Source: Promerops cafer (Eukaryota; Chordata; Aves; Passeriformes; Nectariniidae). From it: DNA of 64,000 nt. Location of the stretch: assembly GCA_013398275.1 (NCBI GenBank), contig VZSE01005034.1:122524-186523 (forward strand), given 5' to 3'. The translations under genes were made by a program, and so were the position numbers. Positions within the stretch are counted from its first letter, which is position 1. Each line of letters opens with the position of its first letter. The notes under the pieces are model-generated. The model was not told where the DNA came from, made no database searches, and saw only the letters and a program-made list of their open reading frames with translations. Of the stretch, positions 1 through 13,531 are shown piece by piece.

Positions 1-1
1 C

Positions 2-631
2 GCCCTGTACCGCCCGCCGCTGCCCTTCGCCGCCCTGCCCGGCGCCGCGCCGCCGCCGCTGCTCTGCTTCTCGCCCTCCGTGCCCGCCGCGGCCACAGCG
101 GCCGAGCCCTTCCCGCAGACGCAGCGCAAGGTGCTGCTGGACGTGAGCACCGGGCAGTACTACCTGGTGGACACGCCTGTGCAGCAGCCCCTCAAGCGGC
201 GCCTCTTCGACCCCGAGACCGGGCAGTACGTGGAGGTGCCGGTGCCCCAGCAGCCGGCCGTCGCTCCCGTCCCGCTGCCTCTCTCGCCCCTTGCCCTCAA
301 TGCCGGTGCCTATGGCGCCACGTACATGCTCTACCCCGGGCTCCTGCCCGCCGCCACCGTGCTGCCCGCCGGCGCCCTGCAGCGCCCGCTGTCCCACCCG
401 GGCAGCGATGCCAGTGCCGCGGCAGAGCCTGGCAGCCCCGCCGCGCCAGAGGCGGCTTTCGCCGAGAGTCCCTACTACGTGGCTACCAGCAAGGGCCCGC
501 CGCCGCCGCCGCACGGGGCAGCCGAGGCGAAGCCCGTCATCAGCATCACGGCGCCGGCCACCGGCCCTCGGATCGTCGCGCCGCCCTCCTTCGACGGCAC
601 CACCATGCGCTTTGTGGTGGAGCACCGGTGA
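2..631 (+). CDS. C4orf54: C4orf54 homolog, C-terminal part (5' end outside window)
   Basis: This open frame runs in from the left edge and stops at TGA 629-631, giving 209 residues with no in-window start. It is a GC-rich, Pro/Ala-rich protein tail. The diagnostic part lies at about nt 115-240, with two linked motifs of the type QRKvLlDvsTGqYYlVDTP and RRLFDPETGQYVEVP. This is the signature I associate with the DUF4585 region near the C-terminus of human C4orf54, a large, largely disordered protein of unknown molecular function. It is followed by a segment rich in Ala, Leu, Tyr and Pro, then a run of five prolines, and it ends in MRFVVEHR. Synteny supports the call, because C4orf54 neighbours MTTP in mammals in the same tail-to-tail arrangement seen here. 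A strong GTGAGT donor begins 10 nt after the stop, so the 3'UTR may be spliced. The family assignment is from recall and synteny; no function is claimed. Confidence 0.82.
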   Translation, partial: ALYRPPLPFAALPGAAPPPLLCFSPSVPAAATAAEPFPQTQRKVLLDVSTGQYYLVDTPVQQPLKRRLFDPETGQYVEVPVPQQPAVAPVPLPLSPLALNAGAYGATYMLYPGLLPAATVLPAGALQRPLSHPGSDASAAAEPGSPAAPEAAFAESPYYVATSKGPPPPPHGAAEAKPVISITAPATGPRIVAPPSFDGTTMRFVVEHR

Positions 632-3600
632 AGGGCGCGGGTGAGTGCGTGCTGCCCGTCCGGCACCGGCAGTCACTGGTGATGGGTCAGGGCAGACCGG
701 GTTAATGGCCAAATGACAGCAGTGCCACAGCTTCTCCTCAGGGGAGAGAGGGTCCACAGAGGGGCCCTCACCAGAGTGTAAAATATAGAAAGGTTAGGCA
801 CACCCCTTGGTGCAGTTCAGTATTCCTTGGAGCTTCGGTTTTTTGGCAGTTTCAGAGAAGCACACCATAGCTACTCATCACACAGCCTGTATTTGTGCAG
901 CCCCATCGCTGGGGCACCTCCCATTGCTCCCGGGGATGGCAGTGTGGTTGGGCATCTCTGGATCCGTCATCTGGACCCATCTGGAAGCCATGAAAGAGCC
1001 CCTTCACCTTGGCATCGCATCCTCCTCTTGTCTCACCTCTCACCTCTTCCTCCCAAGGGAAGGTGAGCACCTCTCTCTTTCCCCTGAACCTGTTTCTCTG
1101 CAACCTCAGGAAGAGGGGGAGAGGGGTCTGATGGAAGCAAACCCTTATTTGGGTCCTTTTATTAGTGGGGTGAGAGAGCGGGACGCATGGAGCAGTCCCA
1201 GGTGTGCTCTCCTGGAGCCACGGGGCTGCTGGCAGGGGCAGAGGTGCCCACAGCTCCCTGAGCTGCAGGAGGGCTCCCCGGGGCACTGCTGCAAAGCACA
1301 GTTTTACACAGCAACTCTGAGCTTGGAGTGCTGGAGTCCTGACAGTGTCCGGCTACCTGGGGCTGTGACCCAGGGCCAGCCTCCAAATTCGGGGGCACTG
1401 AGTACCTGTCCTGGAGCAAGGAGGAGGGCACAGGACTGGGCATACAGCATGTACTGAAAGCGGTGTGGTGCAGTATATCCTGTGCAAAACAACCAAGCAA
1501 TGATGACATTTCATTTTAAAAGACCTGGAATATTACAGAAGCGCCTTCAGGATTGGTGTCACTGCTCCTTCTGCCTCTTGCATTAGAATGCACGGCCCAT
1601 CTTCATCACGTGCAGTATTAGGCAGAGCTGCCAAATCTTCTGTGGCTTACCAAGAACTCGCAGAGCTGTTTTTTTGGTGTATATAAAAAGGCAAAGAGAA
1701 AGAGTGGAAGAGTGGCAACAGACAGAAGTTTGAGGCTGTCACCAGTTCGTGCTGAGCTTTGTCCAGTTGCATGCTTGAGGGTAAATTTTGTCTTCCAGCA
1801 CTTGGCTTATTTGTTTTGCTTCAATATTTTTTCATTTGCATTATCTACTACATAGTAGATTATTTGTTGAATGAAGCATTATCAATGTGATTTATACGCC
1901 TATTTCTCTGCTTGCAATTATTTTGTCTTGAAAGTTCCATTCTTTTATCCTGGCTGTGGATGAAGTTGTTTCCATTGGCCCTTGTGGGTCACTCAGGACA
2001 GGCAATGTGACAGTTTAACTTGAGCTCTGCTGTGCTACTTGAGTTCATCTTGCCAGTAAAGTCAGAGAACCTAGATGAAATGGCAAAAAGTAGTTCATTA
2101 TTTTCCATTTAGTCTGTAGGCTGAATTGAGACTGCTAGCAGAAGGAATTTGTTAGATTTCAAATTAGAGACTTGACATTTTTGAAAAGGTGGGGTGTATG
2201 GTAGATGTATTTGTAACAATAAGTATTTAAACAAAAACCTCCAACTTTTCTTGTGTCACTCTTTAACAGTGAAAAATATCATATTTCCTGGTGTGCCCTG
2301 CCCCTCAGTTCCCAGAAGGTTATCCTGTTATCATGTATTTAGCTTGCCTTCAGTGCCTGGTGGGGCAGGTGATGCTCTCACCAAATTGCTCTCTCTCACT
2401 GGTGAAGTTAAAACAGCAGCTCTGCTTTATTGTGCTGTATCAGAGCAGAACTGTGTGAAAGCTGCCCCAAAAGATGGTGATGCAAAAACGTGCACACTCA
2501 GAACAGAAGGTCATTCAGCAGTGCACAGACTTCAGTTTAATTTTACCATCCTTTCAATCTTCCATCGTGCCAAGGCACTTTGTCTGACACAGACAGGGTC
2601 CCCCCTCCGGGCTGTCTCAGACCTGCTGAGGGAGGTGTCCTGCTGCTGGACAATGGAAGCACTTTTTTCCCTTGACCTGTTATGACAGTCTTAAAATAAA
2701 TCATTTTAACTGCATGCTGCAGGATATGTTTAACTTCTCATTAGACTTTGGTTATTCCTGTATCTTATCTCTCAGTGGAAAATTAGGTATATGCCAGAGG
2801 GGAATCACATCTGTAGCTTTCTTCTTCTGTTATTTTCATTCACCTACATAACTTTCATGTCCCTGTGGATCAATTTTTCTCTTTCTTCTCTCTTTTATTG
2901 TCTACTTTATCTTTTGTTCTCCATTATTTTCATCTACCTTTTGTCATTCCATTCCTAATGAAAAGCCTTTGTTTGCTCAGCGTGGTGTTTTTCCCCTAAC
3001 AAGAGCAGGAGTATAATTTCATGTGAATCTAAGGGTGAACTGTTGTTAACTTTTTAAATTCCAGATAGCTGCTTTCACACCAGACCAGGTTTTTTGATGG
3101 CAGCAATGCTGTGCAGATCCTAAAATGGATTTTAAACCAGCCAGATTTCATCCTTTGAGTGTGAGAGCTGGCTAAAGTACTGTCCTTTAAGATCCCTTTT
3201 TTTTTTTAACTAGGCAAAATGAGCTGAATGAATGCTCTTTTTCTCCACTCCTGAATTCCTTTCAGCACTGCACACATTCTCTTCTTCCCTTCTTTGCTCT
3301 ATTTCTTTCACATCTTCACTCACAAACTGTATGACTGTGTTAAGGACTGCTCCATCTTGGTCTCTGTCACCTGTGGGAGGTCAGTGTGACTTGAAGTGTT
3401 GATAATGGTGTGATGCCTGTGGTGGATTGACACCAAATCCTCTGCACATCTGCTGCTCTTTCAGCACTTCCCTTTGTATCTGCTGCTCTTTTCTGCATAA
3501 CCATTGGGATAAAATGGATCCCATCAATTTGTGTTCTGACAAAATCCAAGCTGCCATTTCTGAACTATTCTTAAGTTTTTGATATGCAGAAAATAGCAGA

Positions 3601-6600
3601 AAATATGTACATATTTCTGAGTGATATCATAAGGTTCCTTCTCTCCCTCCTCTTCTTCACTCACAGTAAATGGGGAGCTTTAGCAACATTGTCCTTGGCC
3701 TGCTACACTTCTTCCTTGATGCTAATTTTCAGTTCAAATAAACTTGCATCCAAGCCTAGACAGAACCAGCCTGTAGAGAGTGACCTGCCTGACAGGAGCT
3801 CATTCCCAGTATGAGTGAATGAAAATGTGTTTTTAACTTTTGTATCTATTCCTACATTTTGCTCTCTGGAGTTGCTGCCTCGTGTTAGGTAAATACATGA
3901 GAAAAGAACAGGTAGCAAAGTAGAAAGCAACTGTAGTAAATTGTACTGCCAATATTAGAAGGGTGTTTTCCATTGTTCTGTTTAAACCATGAGCATAAAC
4001 ACCTTTTAGGTATAGGAATACATATGCAAATATACTTACTAGTTGTGTTTTCTTTCTAACTGCTATCACATAATCTATGCTTGCCTTTAAAAATTAATTT
4101 TGTGTGGATAGTATATAAAAATTATTTTTAAAGGCTCATAAATTGATATTTTTAAACTGTGTTTTACTTGTTCCCTGTTCCACAGGATGTATGTTCTACA
4201 TTACTAAGTCAAGAAGTCAGCTTGCAGTGTAATATGCAGTACATAGGATTTACATATGCTGATGCCTTTGCTGAGAATTGAGTAAAGAATTTATCCTGTT
4301 TTAGTGGGAAATACTGGTATATTCCAAGAACCAAACAGGCTCTAACATTTGATCTAGTAAATCAGTCTACGAATGGAAATAAGCGTGACCTTGTGCTCAA
4401 AACTGTGGCTGCTTAGGAAACATTTCAGTAGTGCTGAGCCTTGGTACCAATAAAAGTTCACAGTGGCCTTAATGACTCCTCCTGCCCAGGATGATTTCCT
4501 GAGCCAGTATTTAAGTATTAACTCCACAAATCTTGGAGCACGTGGGTATGGGCTGTTTCCCTTTTCCTGGTGTATTCCGTGCTGGATGCTGTGTTGGTAA
4601 GGAGAGCACCCAGGTCTTTGACTGAGGGGATGGATTGCTTAAATCCCGCATAGGTCACATTGCCCTCTTTCCACCTATGTCCACGGGGCTCCCCAGGACC
4701 CCTCTGCTGGGAGCTGTGGGGTTGTAAGGCACAGCACGTTCCACACCTTGAGCAGCAAGGATGGGTTCTGCTCAAAAAACCAGGGCTGCCCAACAACTGA
4801 CTCAGTTTAAAAAGTTGGGTGCCTGTGTCTGATTGTTGGCGGTAGCTTAGGAAATGAGGAGCAAGAACAGTGTGACAACAAAGGAGGTATTTATGTACTT
4901 CTCTAGAGGAGTAAAGATTGTTGTGGCAGCTCTCTAACAATCTGTATTAATGATGCTTTTCTGGTTTTGTTTGTTTGTTTTTTCCACAGGGATAAGGAAG
5001 AAGAATTATGCTTCTTTTATTTGAAATACACTTGGTAACGTTTCAACATTAATCCTCAAAACTGCTTCTAGAGTTTTCTCAAATTTTCTTGCTTCATCAT
5101 ACAAAACAAGCGTGTAAGTTTCTTGTTTTCTCCCCCCTGTTTTGGAGTATGCCTACATTTAATTATGTGAGCAACACTAAATTACTGCATTATTTTGTGC
5201 AAAGTTCTTTTTGTACTGAAGCCGATCTGCAGGCTTTAGGCATTGCCTTTGTGCTGGTAGCTAATGGTGGCGATGCCACTCCAGCTGTTTGTAAAATGCA
5301 GAGTGTAACTGCAGCAGTGTTTCAGTGTGGATCTCCACACAGCTTCATTCAGGTCCCTGGAATGTGTTGTGATGATCCAGTGCAGCCCTGCAGCTCTCCA
5401 AAAGTGGAATAAAGCCCTCAGCTCTTTCCTGTTGCAGTAAATAAGGGTCTTCCACATAGGTTTTAGTGTCACAATTTGCAATCAGGTGGTTTTCTGTACT
5501 CTCTACTTCTCACTTGGAATTGCAAATTAAGAGAGCTGTAGTGTTAAATTTATCTTTAGTGTTCATTTTTTGCTATGGTTCAAAACAAACTGTGTAAATG
5601 TCAGAAAACACATTTGATTGCTTTCATTTTTTGTTTGCTCCTCTGTACTGTGTTTAATATCACAAGTTGCCTTAATTATGACAGTGTTTAAATACTGGGA
5701 AACCAGAAATTGAATGTAATATTTTAAAATCCTGGTTCTAAAGGAGAGAACAGCATTTATTTTTTTTTAAGATTGCAGTCTATTTGTCCTTAAATTCCAA
5801 CATTGTTGAAAACATAATCGTAGTCACTGCCTTGTGAGAGGAATTTTTAAATGTTACAGCCTCAGCACTATGTAGTTGTTTCTTTAGCTGTTTGATGGGT
5901 TTATCTGAAGGCTATAATCACAATTTGCTAAGAAAATATTTACCTTTTGAACAAGAAATATGCAATAAGATTACTGACAGTGCAGTGATTTATATGTCCA
6001 ACTCTGCTCAAACTGATTGTTTTGTTACCAGCAACTAGTTTGTCTCAGCAGAAGAGAATTGTTAATATGACAGTAAAACTAAAATTCAGTAGTCTGTTCC
6101 CCACCCAAAATTTTGGTTAAGTGAAGCACTTTGGGAAGCAAATAAATGTAAGAGAAAACCTAAATTATATAACATAAAGCTTTCTTGAGGTAACAGATTA
6201 GAATTTTAAAGTCTAAATGCAATCCCCAGAAGTCTTTATTTAAGCTTTTGCCCACAGGCAGGACTTTCCTCCACCTGTTCTCAAGGTTTCCTGCAGCTAG
6301 GGAAGTTCCAGTGTTTCCCATTTTTAAAATAAGCCCTGGGTTTTCATTTTCCTGAGTAACCCACGAGGTACAGAAAACTCAGGTAGAACTGTCTTTTAAC
6401 CACGTGTGAGATTGTATTTCAATGCAATTTATTTGTTTACAGGCACAAATTAAAATTGCCCTCAGGATGAAATGCACCACAAGTGTGCAGATAGCCAGTG
6501 ATTTCTCTTGTATCTTCTCACTCATTTTCACCACTGTGGAAATCCAGTGACTATTCTAACCCTTTTTAAAGAGCTTGGTGTGCCCAGCTAGAGCACATAC

Positions 6601-8056
6601 TGTGTAAGGCTAATCCCTGTGCTCTTCAGCTGTACAGTCAGCATTGCAAGCTTTAACTTCCCTCTGGTATTTGGGCTGACTGCCTCTTAAAGGAGATGAA
6701 TGCTTCTCCACCTTTCTCATGACTGCTAAGTCCGTAGGTGCTGGGATTAGAGTACCAGTGTTAACCAGAACAGTACTTGGGACTGCAGGACAGTGCAGGT
6801 ACCAGAGCAGATGGTTCCCTGTGACACACACGTGTGCAGGACGTTCAGTATAATACTAGCATCCCTGTTCCACAATGTTCCTGTCCTACCTTTTCCTACA
6901 TCGGTGCTCAGAGCGGAGTTTCACGTTGCAGTTTACAAGATACAGGTTTGCACACACGACTTCAGGTTTACAGTTTCACCCGGTGTACTTGAAAGGAAAA
7001 AAAAAATGCAGAGAATACAAGTGCCCAGGATTTCAACATGTGTTTGTTGGAGGAAAATTTTGCAGGGGTTTTTTTTCCACTGCCTGTGGAGATGAAAGCA
7101 ATGAAATGAGGGAAACCAACAGCTATTTATTTTCTCAGGGGAGATTACTTCAGTGGAATGTGTCAATCCTAACGTCAAACAGTGTTTACTTGATTTTGTC
7201 TATTACTAGAAAGACTTGTTTGCATCAAGGGGTCAGTTTTGCAAGGTGCTTTGCTTCACAAACCCAGAAAAGCCTTCACATGCATCTCCAACTTCAGATA
7301 TCTAAGCAGATTCCTGGGGACTTCAGTGGAAGGACTTTTTCCTTCACCCATCTATGCAAAGCTTTGCTGAACTCAACCTAGAGTGCTGAGTGCCTTGCAG
7401 ACCTGAGCACCAGGTTCTTCACTTTACAGAACCTGATCCCTGGGCTTGAGTCAAGCTGGACTCAGCAGATAATGCCACAAAAGGTCACCAGAAAAAAACT
7501 CTGGTAATATGGTGCTCCTCCATGTATACCCAGTGGTGAATTTCTCCAGTGGATGGGGTGATGTGTAACCACCTATCTTGGATTAGAGTCAAGCCCTCCA
7601 TGTCAGGGCTCACAAGCTGCTAGTATTATATGTTTCACGGTGCAGTCATAGTATGTTACAGCTGAAATTCACCCCGTGTGCAAAGCAGGGCAAAATCCTG
7701 TGCACCACTCAAGTTCCTTCCCAGCCCTGCTGTCTGGGTTTGAGGGCTACACCAGCCAAATGTCCATGCATTTTAGGTCAGGATCCAATTAAAAGTTTGA
7801 GCGGGACTGGAGTGATGCACCAGAATGTTGTTCTGGTCTTTTGCAACAGGGTTGGTTTCACTCAGTATCAAATTTAGCCTTGGTGAATCAATTGGTGAAT
7901 GATTTAAAATGTATTTATGGGTTGTGTGGGGTGTTTTCCCCCTTGTCTGTATTCAATGCTACCTTTAGTGTTGATGGCCAAAGTGTCATTCCTTATGCTT
8001 ATATATTGCCATTAACTTGTGGCTACCTGAGAACACATACTTCAAAAATGCTTGTG

Positions 8057-8133
8057 CTTTTTTTTCACCTTTTTTTTTTTAATTTCTTCTTTTTTTCCCC
8101 CCATCCCTTTCTTTTCTTTTTCCTTTCATTTTT
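8057..8133 (+). repeat. Pyrimidine-rich low-complexity tract
   Basis: About 75 bases are almost entirely T and C, with runs of T and a short C run. The tract is low complexity and non-coding, and it produces a spurious lysine-rich minus-strand frame next to it. Confidence 0.85.
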
Positions 8134-8550
8134 AAAGGGGTGAGTTAGTTATAGGTGTAAAGATATTTAAAAGTGCAAATGTGAAGTAAGGATAATGATT
8201 GTTAAGAGGATGTGGGTGGTATGTCTGACGAGAGAGGGGTGGGCTGTAAGGCAAAGGGGAAAATGCCGTGAACGCATCGTGTTGATGATTGTTGCCTGTG
8301 GAGGAAGAATTAAGAAACAGAAGATGTATAACTGGAGAGAAATGAACTCTTAGAGCTGCTCTCAATGGAGACAACACTGTGGCAGTAGCTGAAACCCAAA
8401 GTGATCCCACTGCAGGGCGCCTGGGATTGAAGGACGGCGGAGTCGCTCTGGGAATTGCACGGTGGAAACACTTTGGTGCCACGTGAGAACTTGTCTGAAA
8501 CCAAGTACCAAAGTTTGTAACTGAATGAGTTGGCATTTGTATTATGTTGG

Positions 8551-8578
8551 GGTTTGTTTTGTTTTGTTTTGTTTTTTT
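8551..8578 (+). repeat. (GTTTT)n microsatellite
   Basis: A short run of GTTTT pentamers ends in a T run. It is a simple repeat in intergenic DNA. Confidence 0.8.
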
Positions 8579-11417
8579 CTTGAATGTTACAAAAAATAAA
8601 ATGTATTTTTCAGTAAAAGACACACTGCAAGTAAGCCTGCAGTCCTGCTTGGTTGTGTATTTGCAAAGTTACCTTGGCTGTTGTGCAGAACAAGTGAAAA
8701 CAGAGGCATTACTTGGTTCAACATGTAAACAGCAACAGAAGAAAGGATTTCACCAGAGAACAGATCAAAAACCCTGCACTCAGAGTCTCCCTGAGTTTGT
8801 CCCAGTATTCAAAGTCTCTGACCTGATCTCTCTTTATTCTTTCCTCTTACGATAAAGGGAAGTTGGCATTGCTTATTTTTTTATCCAAGTATAATTTAAG
8901 AAAGAACTCCCCAGTTTCAGTGGACTAACTTTGATTGGTGTATGGGTTTGGGTATCCAAAGAACTGCATCTTTGTCTGTTGTAATGTGTTCAGAGAGAGC
9001 AATTGGTGGGGTGAATAACTTTTTCCTGCTCACTCTCTATGCTATTTTCATTGCCTAATACTGCAATAGAAGCAAAGACAAGATGAATTTATAGTGGATA
9101 GCATTATTGCTTGAACTATTACTAGGAAAAATCTTTTGCTACTTTAGTGTGTTCCTTCTATCTTCATGGAGATTAAGGTTTCTGTTGTTAAGTCCAAGTG
9201 TTTAAAAAAGCATGAGTCAAACACCGAAAAATCCCAAAATAGACTTGAAAACTAAATTATTACTTTTGCAGTTTAAAAGAACACTTTTGCTTCTCAGTTT
9301 TCGGTATGTAAGGGGCACATTAAAATGGTCTTTCCTTTTAACCATGTGCCCGAGATACTTGAAGGAAAACTGGTTCCCACCTCATTATTTATCTACAGGC
9401 AGTACAATATGAAGACATGTGCTGTGAATTTGTTTATTATTCTGAGACACAGCTACATGACCATCCCACCTTGCTGGAAGCACAAGTTCACTGGTGAAAC
9501 AGTGCCTTGGTGTTTGTGACTTCCTCCCTCCCTCTCTTTCCAGATTCCTTGGAATTTGCACCTTAGCACTGCATCCACAATAGATATCATTGGTGGCTTC
9601 CCTGCTAATGTCTAGGCAGTGATTCCCATACAGAGACAAGACTTAAGATTGGAATGAGAACAGACATTGAAAGGAAGAATTGGGAAGAGGGAGGAATGAA
9701 CTGGGAAGAGCGCAGCCACACCAGCTTAGCTGAACAGGAGCAAGCTGGGTTATGAGGAGATGAAGGGTGACCAAAACAGACACAAAATAAAAGTGGGTGT
9801 GTGGAGCAGAGAGAAAGGCCTTGGATCACTTTATTAAAATCAGAGAAGTCTGAAATTGCAAAGGGACCTGGGGTTGTGAACTGGAAAATTTGGGAACTCT
9901 ACTTTTCTTGAAGGAGAGCTCCTGGAGCCTGATTTCAGTGGAGCTCTGTTACAGGATCTTCACAGCACCGCTGGTTACTCACAATAGATGGAAAACTTAA
10001 GCTGAAACCTCCACAAAAGAGAGGTCAGAAGTAAATAAACTGAAAGACATGAACTTTAACCTTTCCCTGAGAGGCCCAGTCTTGCAAACAGTATTTGTCC
10101 AGCCACAAAGTGCCTCACACCACACGACTCCACTGAAATTATGAAGTATGAGGACTTCTTACGATACCTTAAATAAACTGAAAGGTGGAATATGTCTGGG
10201 ATTTTCAAGGATTGTTGGAGAAAATCTCGTTTCTATATAGTCATTAAAATATCACAGGAATGACAAGACCAAAACAGTAAAAGTGCAACTCTATTGTTAA
10301 AAGGAGTAGGGCCAAAGTAAAATGAGAAGCAGATAATTCCCTGATGTCAGATCTAAACAAGCTATCCAAACATAGAACACTAAAAAAAAAAATTTTAAAA
10401 AGGCACTTATTTTAGAACTGCTGACCCCTGGGCTTGTTGCTATTGAGAACATGTAATCTGCCTGCCAAACCCAAACTGTATCCCTATATATGTGAGTATT
10501 TTTTTGAGTGGATGAAAAGTACTCTTTAAAAATTAGCACTCCTGCAAACCTAAAGGGGAAAGTTTCTAAGTCTCTATTGCAAGTGGGTTGCTTTTTGGAC
10601 TTAGCTGGATTATCATTGCACTGTTCCTTCCGTGGCTTCCAATTAGAAAAGACCGAGCATTTGTTTGCCTCTCTAAACTTCATGTATGAATTATTGTTTA
10701 ATTGCTACCACTGCTGATTACTTAAAAGTACATGTAATACCATTATTAAATATGTATTTAATTCTTGATTAACCCCCACTGATTGGATAAACACTTAGAG
10801 CATTTGCTTTGTAACCCTAAGTGTGTTTTCACTTCAAATGCAGGCTTGAGCAATGTATTAATTTCACCTTATTTTTAGAAGTTTGTTACTTTTGTTGTCT
10901 CCGTAGCTATGGAGTCCAAGTAAGGAAGCCATGGCCTTCTATTACCCAGCTGCTGGACTAAACCTCTCCTGGAATCCCCATTATGTCCAGCTGTTGGGGT
11001 CAGATAGCTTCAGAAGCATCTGCTGCCATGCCAGGGGGTATCCACGAAGACACATATCACTTCTGAAGGAACAATGTGGGTCTCAGGGGCTCTGTTTAAG
11101 TGCCAAAGCTGTGGGAGGTCCACAGTCTCCCTTTGCAGGCTGGTTCTTCAATTTGATAAAATTGAGAAGGGGTAAGCCTTGCACGGGGATTGCTGGTATC
11201 AGACAAAGATCTTACAGATATAAATTGCATTATCTAGAACGTTTTTATTCTGATTTTGGGTTGTAAATTGATAGGCAAGCCTGGCAGAGTGGGGATGAGG
11301 TGTCATCTGTTGATATCTCGACTCTTTCCAAGTAAAATAGTGATGGCAGCTATTTCATTGTCCACCTTCTATATTTAGGGTGTCAGGTGACTGCAGGAGG
11401 AGACTGCCTCTTGCTAG

Positions 11418-11491
11418 GTGAGTGAGTGAGTGAGTGAGTGAGTGAGTGAGTGAGTGAGTGAGTGAGTGAGTGAGTGAGTGAGTGAGTGAGT
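11418..11491 (+). repeat. Perfect (GTGA)n tetranucleotide microsatellite
   Basis: This is an uninterrupted GTGA/TGAG tetranucleotide array of 74 bp, about 18 units, with no visible imperfection. It starts after CTAG and ends before TACCTC. Perfect arrays of this length are usually polymorphic. Confidence 0.97.
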
Positions 11492-13362
11492 ACCTCTGCT
11501 CTCACTTTTGTTTTGTGTGACACAAAAACAATAACAAATGCAAAAGCTTGTCTTCAGTTTGTTCCTGAAACAGTACTGGAGGTATCAGAGTGTCTACACC
11601 ACCGAGGGTGCAGACTGTGAGTGGATGTTGAGGGCAGTATTGACACTGAGGAGGAGTGCCTGGGTCTTACCTCTCCTCTGGGCAGAGGGTTTGGGCAGGC
11701 ACCTCCAGCCCGTGGTGCATCCAGCTGGAGGTCTCCTGATTAGAAAGGGAGTCCAGGACAAGTGAGTGTCAACCTAAGTTATTGCTTCATATTGTGAAGG
11801 TGAGTAAAATGGTTCCTCTCACCCCAAACAACAGCATTCCCTCCCCAAAGAGAAGCTTTCCCTACCCAGAAAGTAACAGACAGTAAGACTGGAAACAATT
11901 TCTTCACACTGTATTTTTACCTGTTTTATTCAGGCTTTGACTAGAAATGTGCCAGCATTTTCAGGAAAGACAACAAGCAGGCTATTTCATCCCACTGACA
12001 GTTTGATTTTTGCAGATTTCTGTACTCCTGGTTTTTTACAACACAAAAGAATTTGGATTTTTTCTTAATCTTGTCATAAATTCTTTTCATGACAATTTAT
12101 GAGTTTTTCCTGCCTGCTTTTGGGTTTGGGTTTTTTTAAAAAAAACAATTCTTCTTGGCTTTTTATTTTACTTTTTTTTGTGAACAGCACTTGCCCACCT
12201 TGTCCTATAAAAATTAAATCAGATAGATCAGAGATCAGCTGAGCTGGGATGGGATATATTCTTTTTTAATTTGCAATGCCAATGTAAATGTAAAACTTTT
12301 TTTTTTTCCACAGGTCCTATGAAGACACTGCTTGAAGTGTATAAGTAATTTCAATCAGAGGACTTATCTGAGTAATGATTATTTTTTTCCATTGAAATAC
12401 AAGCCTAACTTACCTAGAAGAAAATATTCTGGCTCAGGACCGGCTTTGCTAGACTGTGCATCCAAAATCTATTTCTTTCAAGATCCTTTCTTTCTTCGTA
12501 GTTCAGAATTGCCTTGGGGGTGCTCATTTTTTGAAATGCACCTGCCTTGATTACACACAGGGAGACAAATTTTTAGGAGGCAACCTTGATGAGCAGCCAG
12601 TGTTGGCTTAACTCTGCTCCTGCTTCTGGTAGCTACAGAAATTATACCATTGATTTCAATGAGAACAGAATTAAGGCAACTGTAAGTCCTTCTGGAAACA
12701 TAACCCCACACTGGTAATCAATTGTATTTAACTACAGCAGTTAATAAAAAAACCTCCAAAAGATAAATAATAATAATTGAGTTCTGCCTGCTTAAAAAAA
12801 CCCACGAAATCCTTTAAAATCATGCGAAATAAAACCTGCTTTTTGTAAACAGGCAATACTGAGTAAGAAGGAATTCATAGTCCTATCTGGATGTTAATTT
12901 TACTTGAATATTTAAATGGGGATTGGTCATAGGCTTAAAACACCTAAATACTTTAAAATACATTTATAAATAATCATTCTTTATACATCATAATTGTTCT
13001 TCCCACACATCAAAAACACAGACTTCTGTATTCCCCAAGAGAGAAAAATGAAGGATTACTTTTGCTTTTGGCACAAGAAAGTAAAAATGAAGCACCACCC
13101 TTAAGGGAGTGCATGGAATGCTACCAAATTGGTCGTTATTTGCCTTAGGGTTTTTGTTTTTTGTTTTTTTTTTACAAAAGTTTTAAATATAGGTTAATAT
13201 GTAAACACTGTGCACACACTGAGAGTTTGATCCTGGCCCGTTGAAATCAATGGCAAATCTCCCATTAACTGCAGCAGTGCAAGGTCAAGCTCCACGTTGG
13301 TAAGGTACGTGCAGGCCGAAGTCATCGAGGGATTCAGGGCAGCAGGAGCTCAGGCCCTGCTT

Positions 13363-13531
13363 TCAAAACCAGCTGCCGGCAGAGTCAGACTTTGCGCCGA
13401 ACACCTTCTTGCACATGTTGGAGTTTTCCTGGTGGAGAGGGTATTCACTCCCTGCCATCGTGGCTGCTTTCCCCCTCCTGGCAGTGTAGCGCCGGCCGGA
13501 GGGCAGGCTCTCATACTTGGTCGTGTGAGTC
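13363..13531 (-). CDS. MTTP: MTTP coding exon 18 (C-terminus and stop)
   Basis: This 169-bp exon holds YPLHQENSNMCKKVF and ends GSWF with TGA at 13363-13365, as in mammals (…GWF stop). The acceptor is tgcag|G. Base composition is more GC-rich than the surrounding introns. The plus-strand frames 13297-13653 and 13392-13667 are shadows of this exon. Confidence 0.97.

Larger units (their letters stand above)
632..13362. other. Intergenic region between C4orf54 and MTTP (tail to tail)
   Basis: These 12.7 kb carry no convincing coding exon on either strand. Both flanking genes converge here, so the left part probably includes the C4orf54 3'UTR and the right part the MTTP 3'UTR. Plus-strand AATAAA hexamers occur near 2694, 3738, 5410, 6142, 8594 and 10034, but none can be tied to a transcript end. 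Immediately 3' of MTTP the minus strand has TATAAA variants near 12963-12984 but no clear AATAAA until about 12163, so the MTTP poly(A) site is undecided. The open frames here (for example 2194-2685 +, 8132-8623 -) lack splice context, domain motifs and protein-like composition. Confidence 0.6.

Noticed and set aside
2194..2685. 163-aa plus-strand open frame
   Set aside because: It has no recognisable motif, no splice or promoter context and the composition of translated non-coding DNA. It lies where the C4orf54 3'UTR or intergenic DNA is expected.
8132..8623. 163-aa minus-strand open frame
   Set aside because: It spans the pyrimidine-rich tract and the (GTTTT)n repeat. Its start is a Lys/Phe run produced by low complexity.
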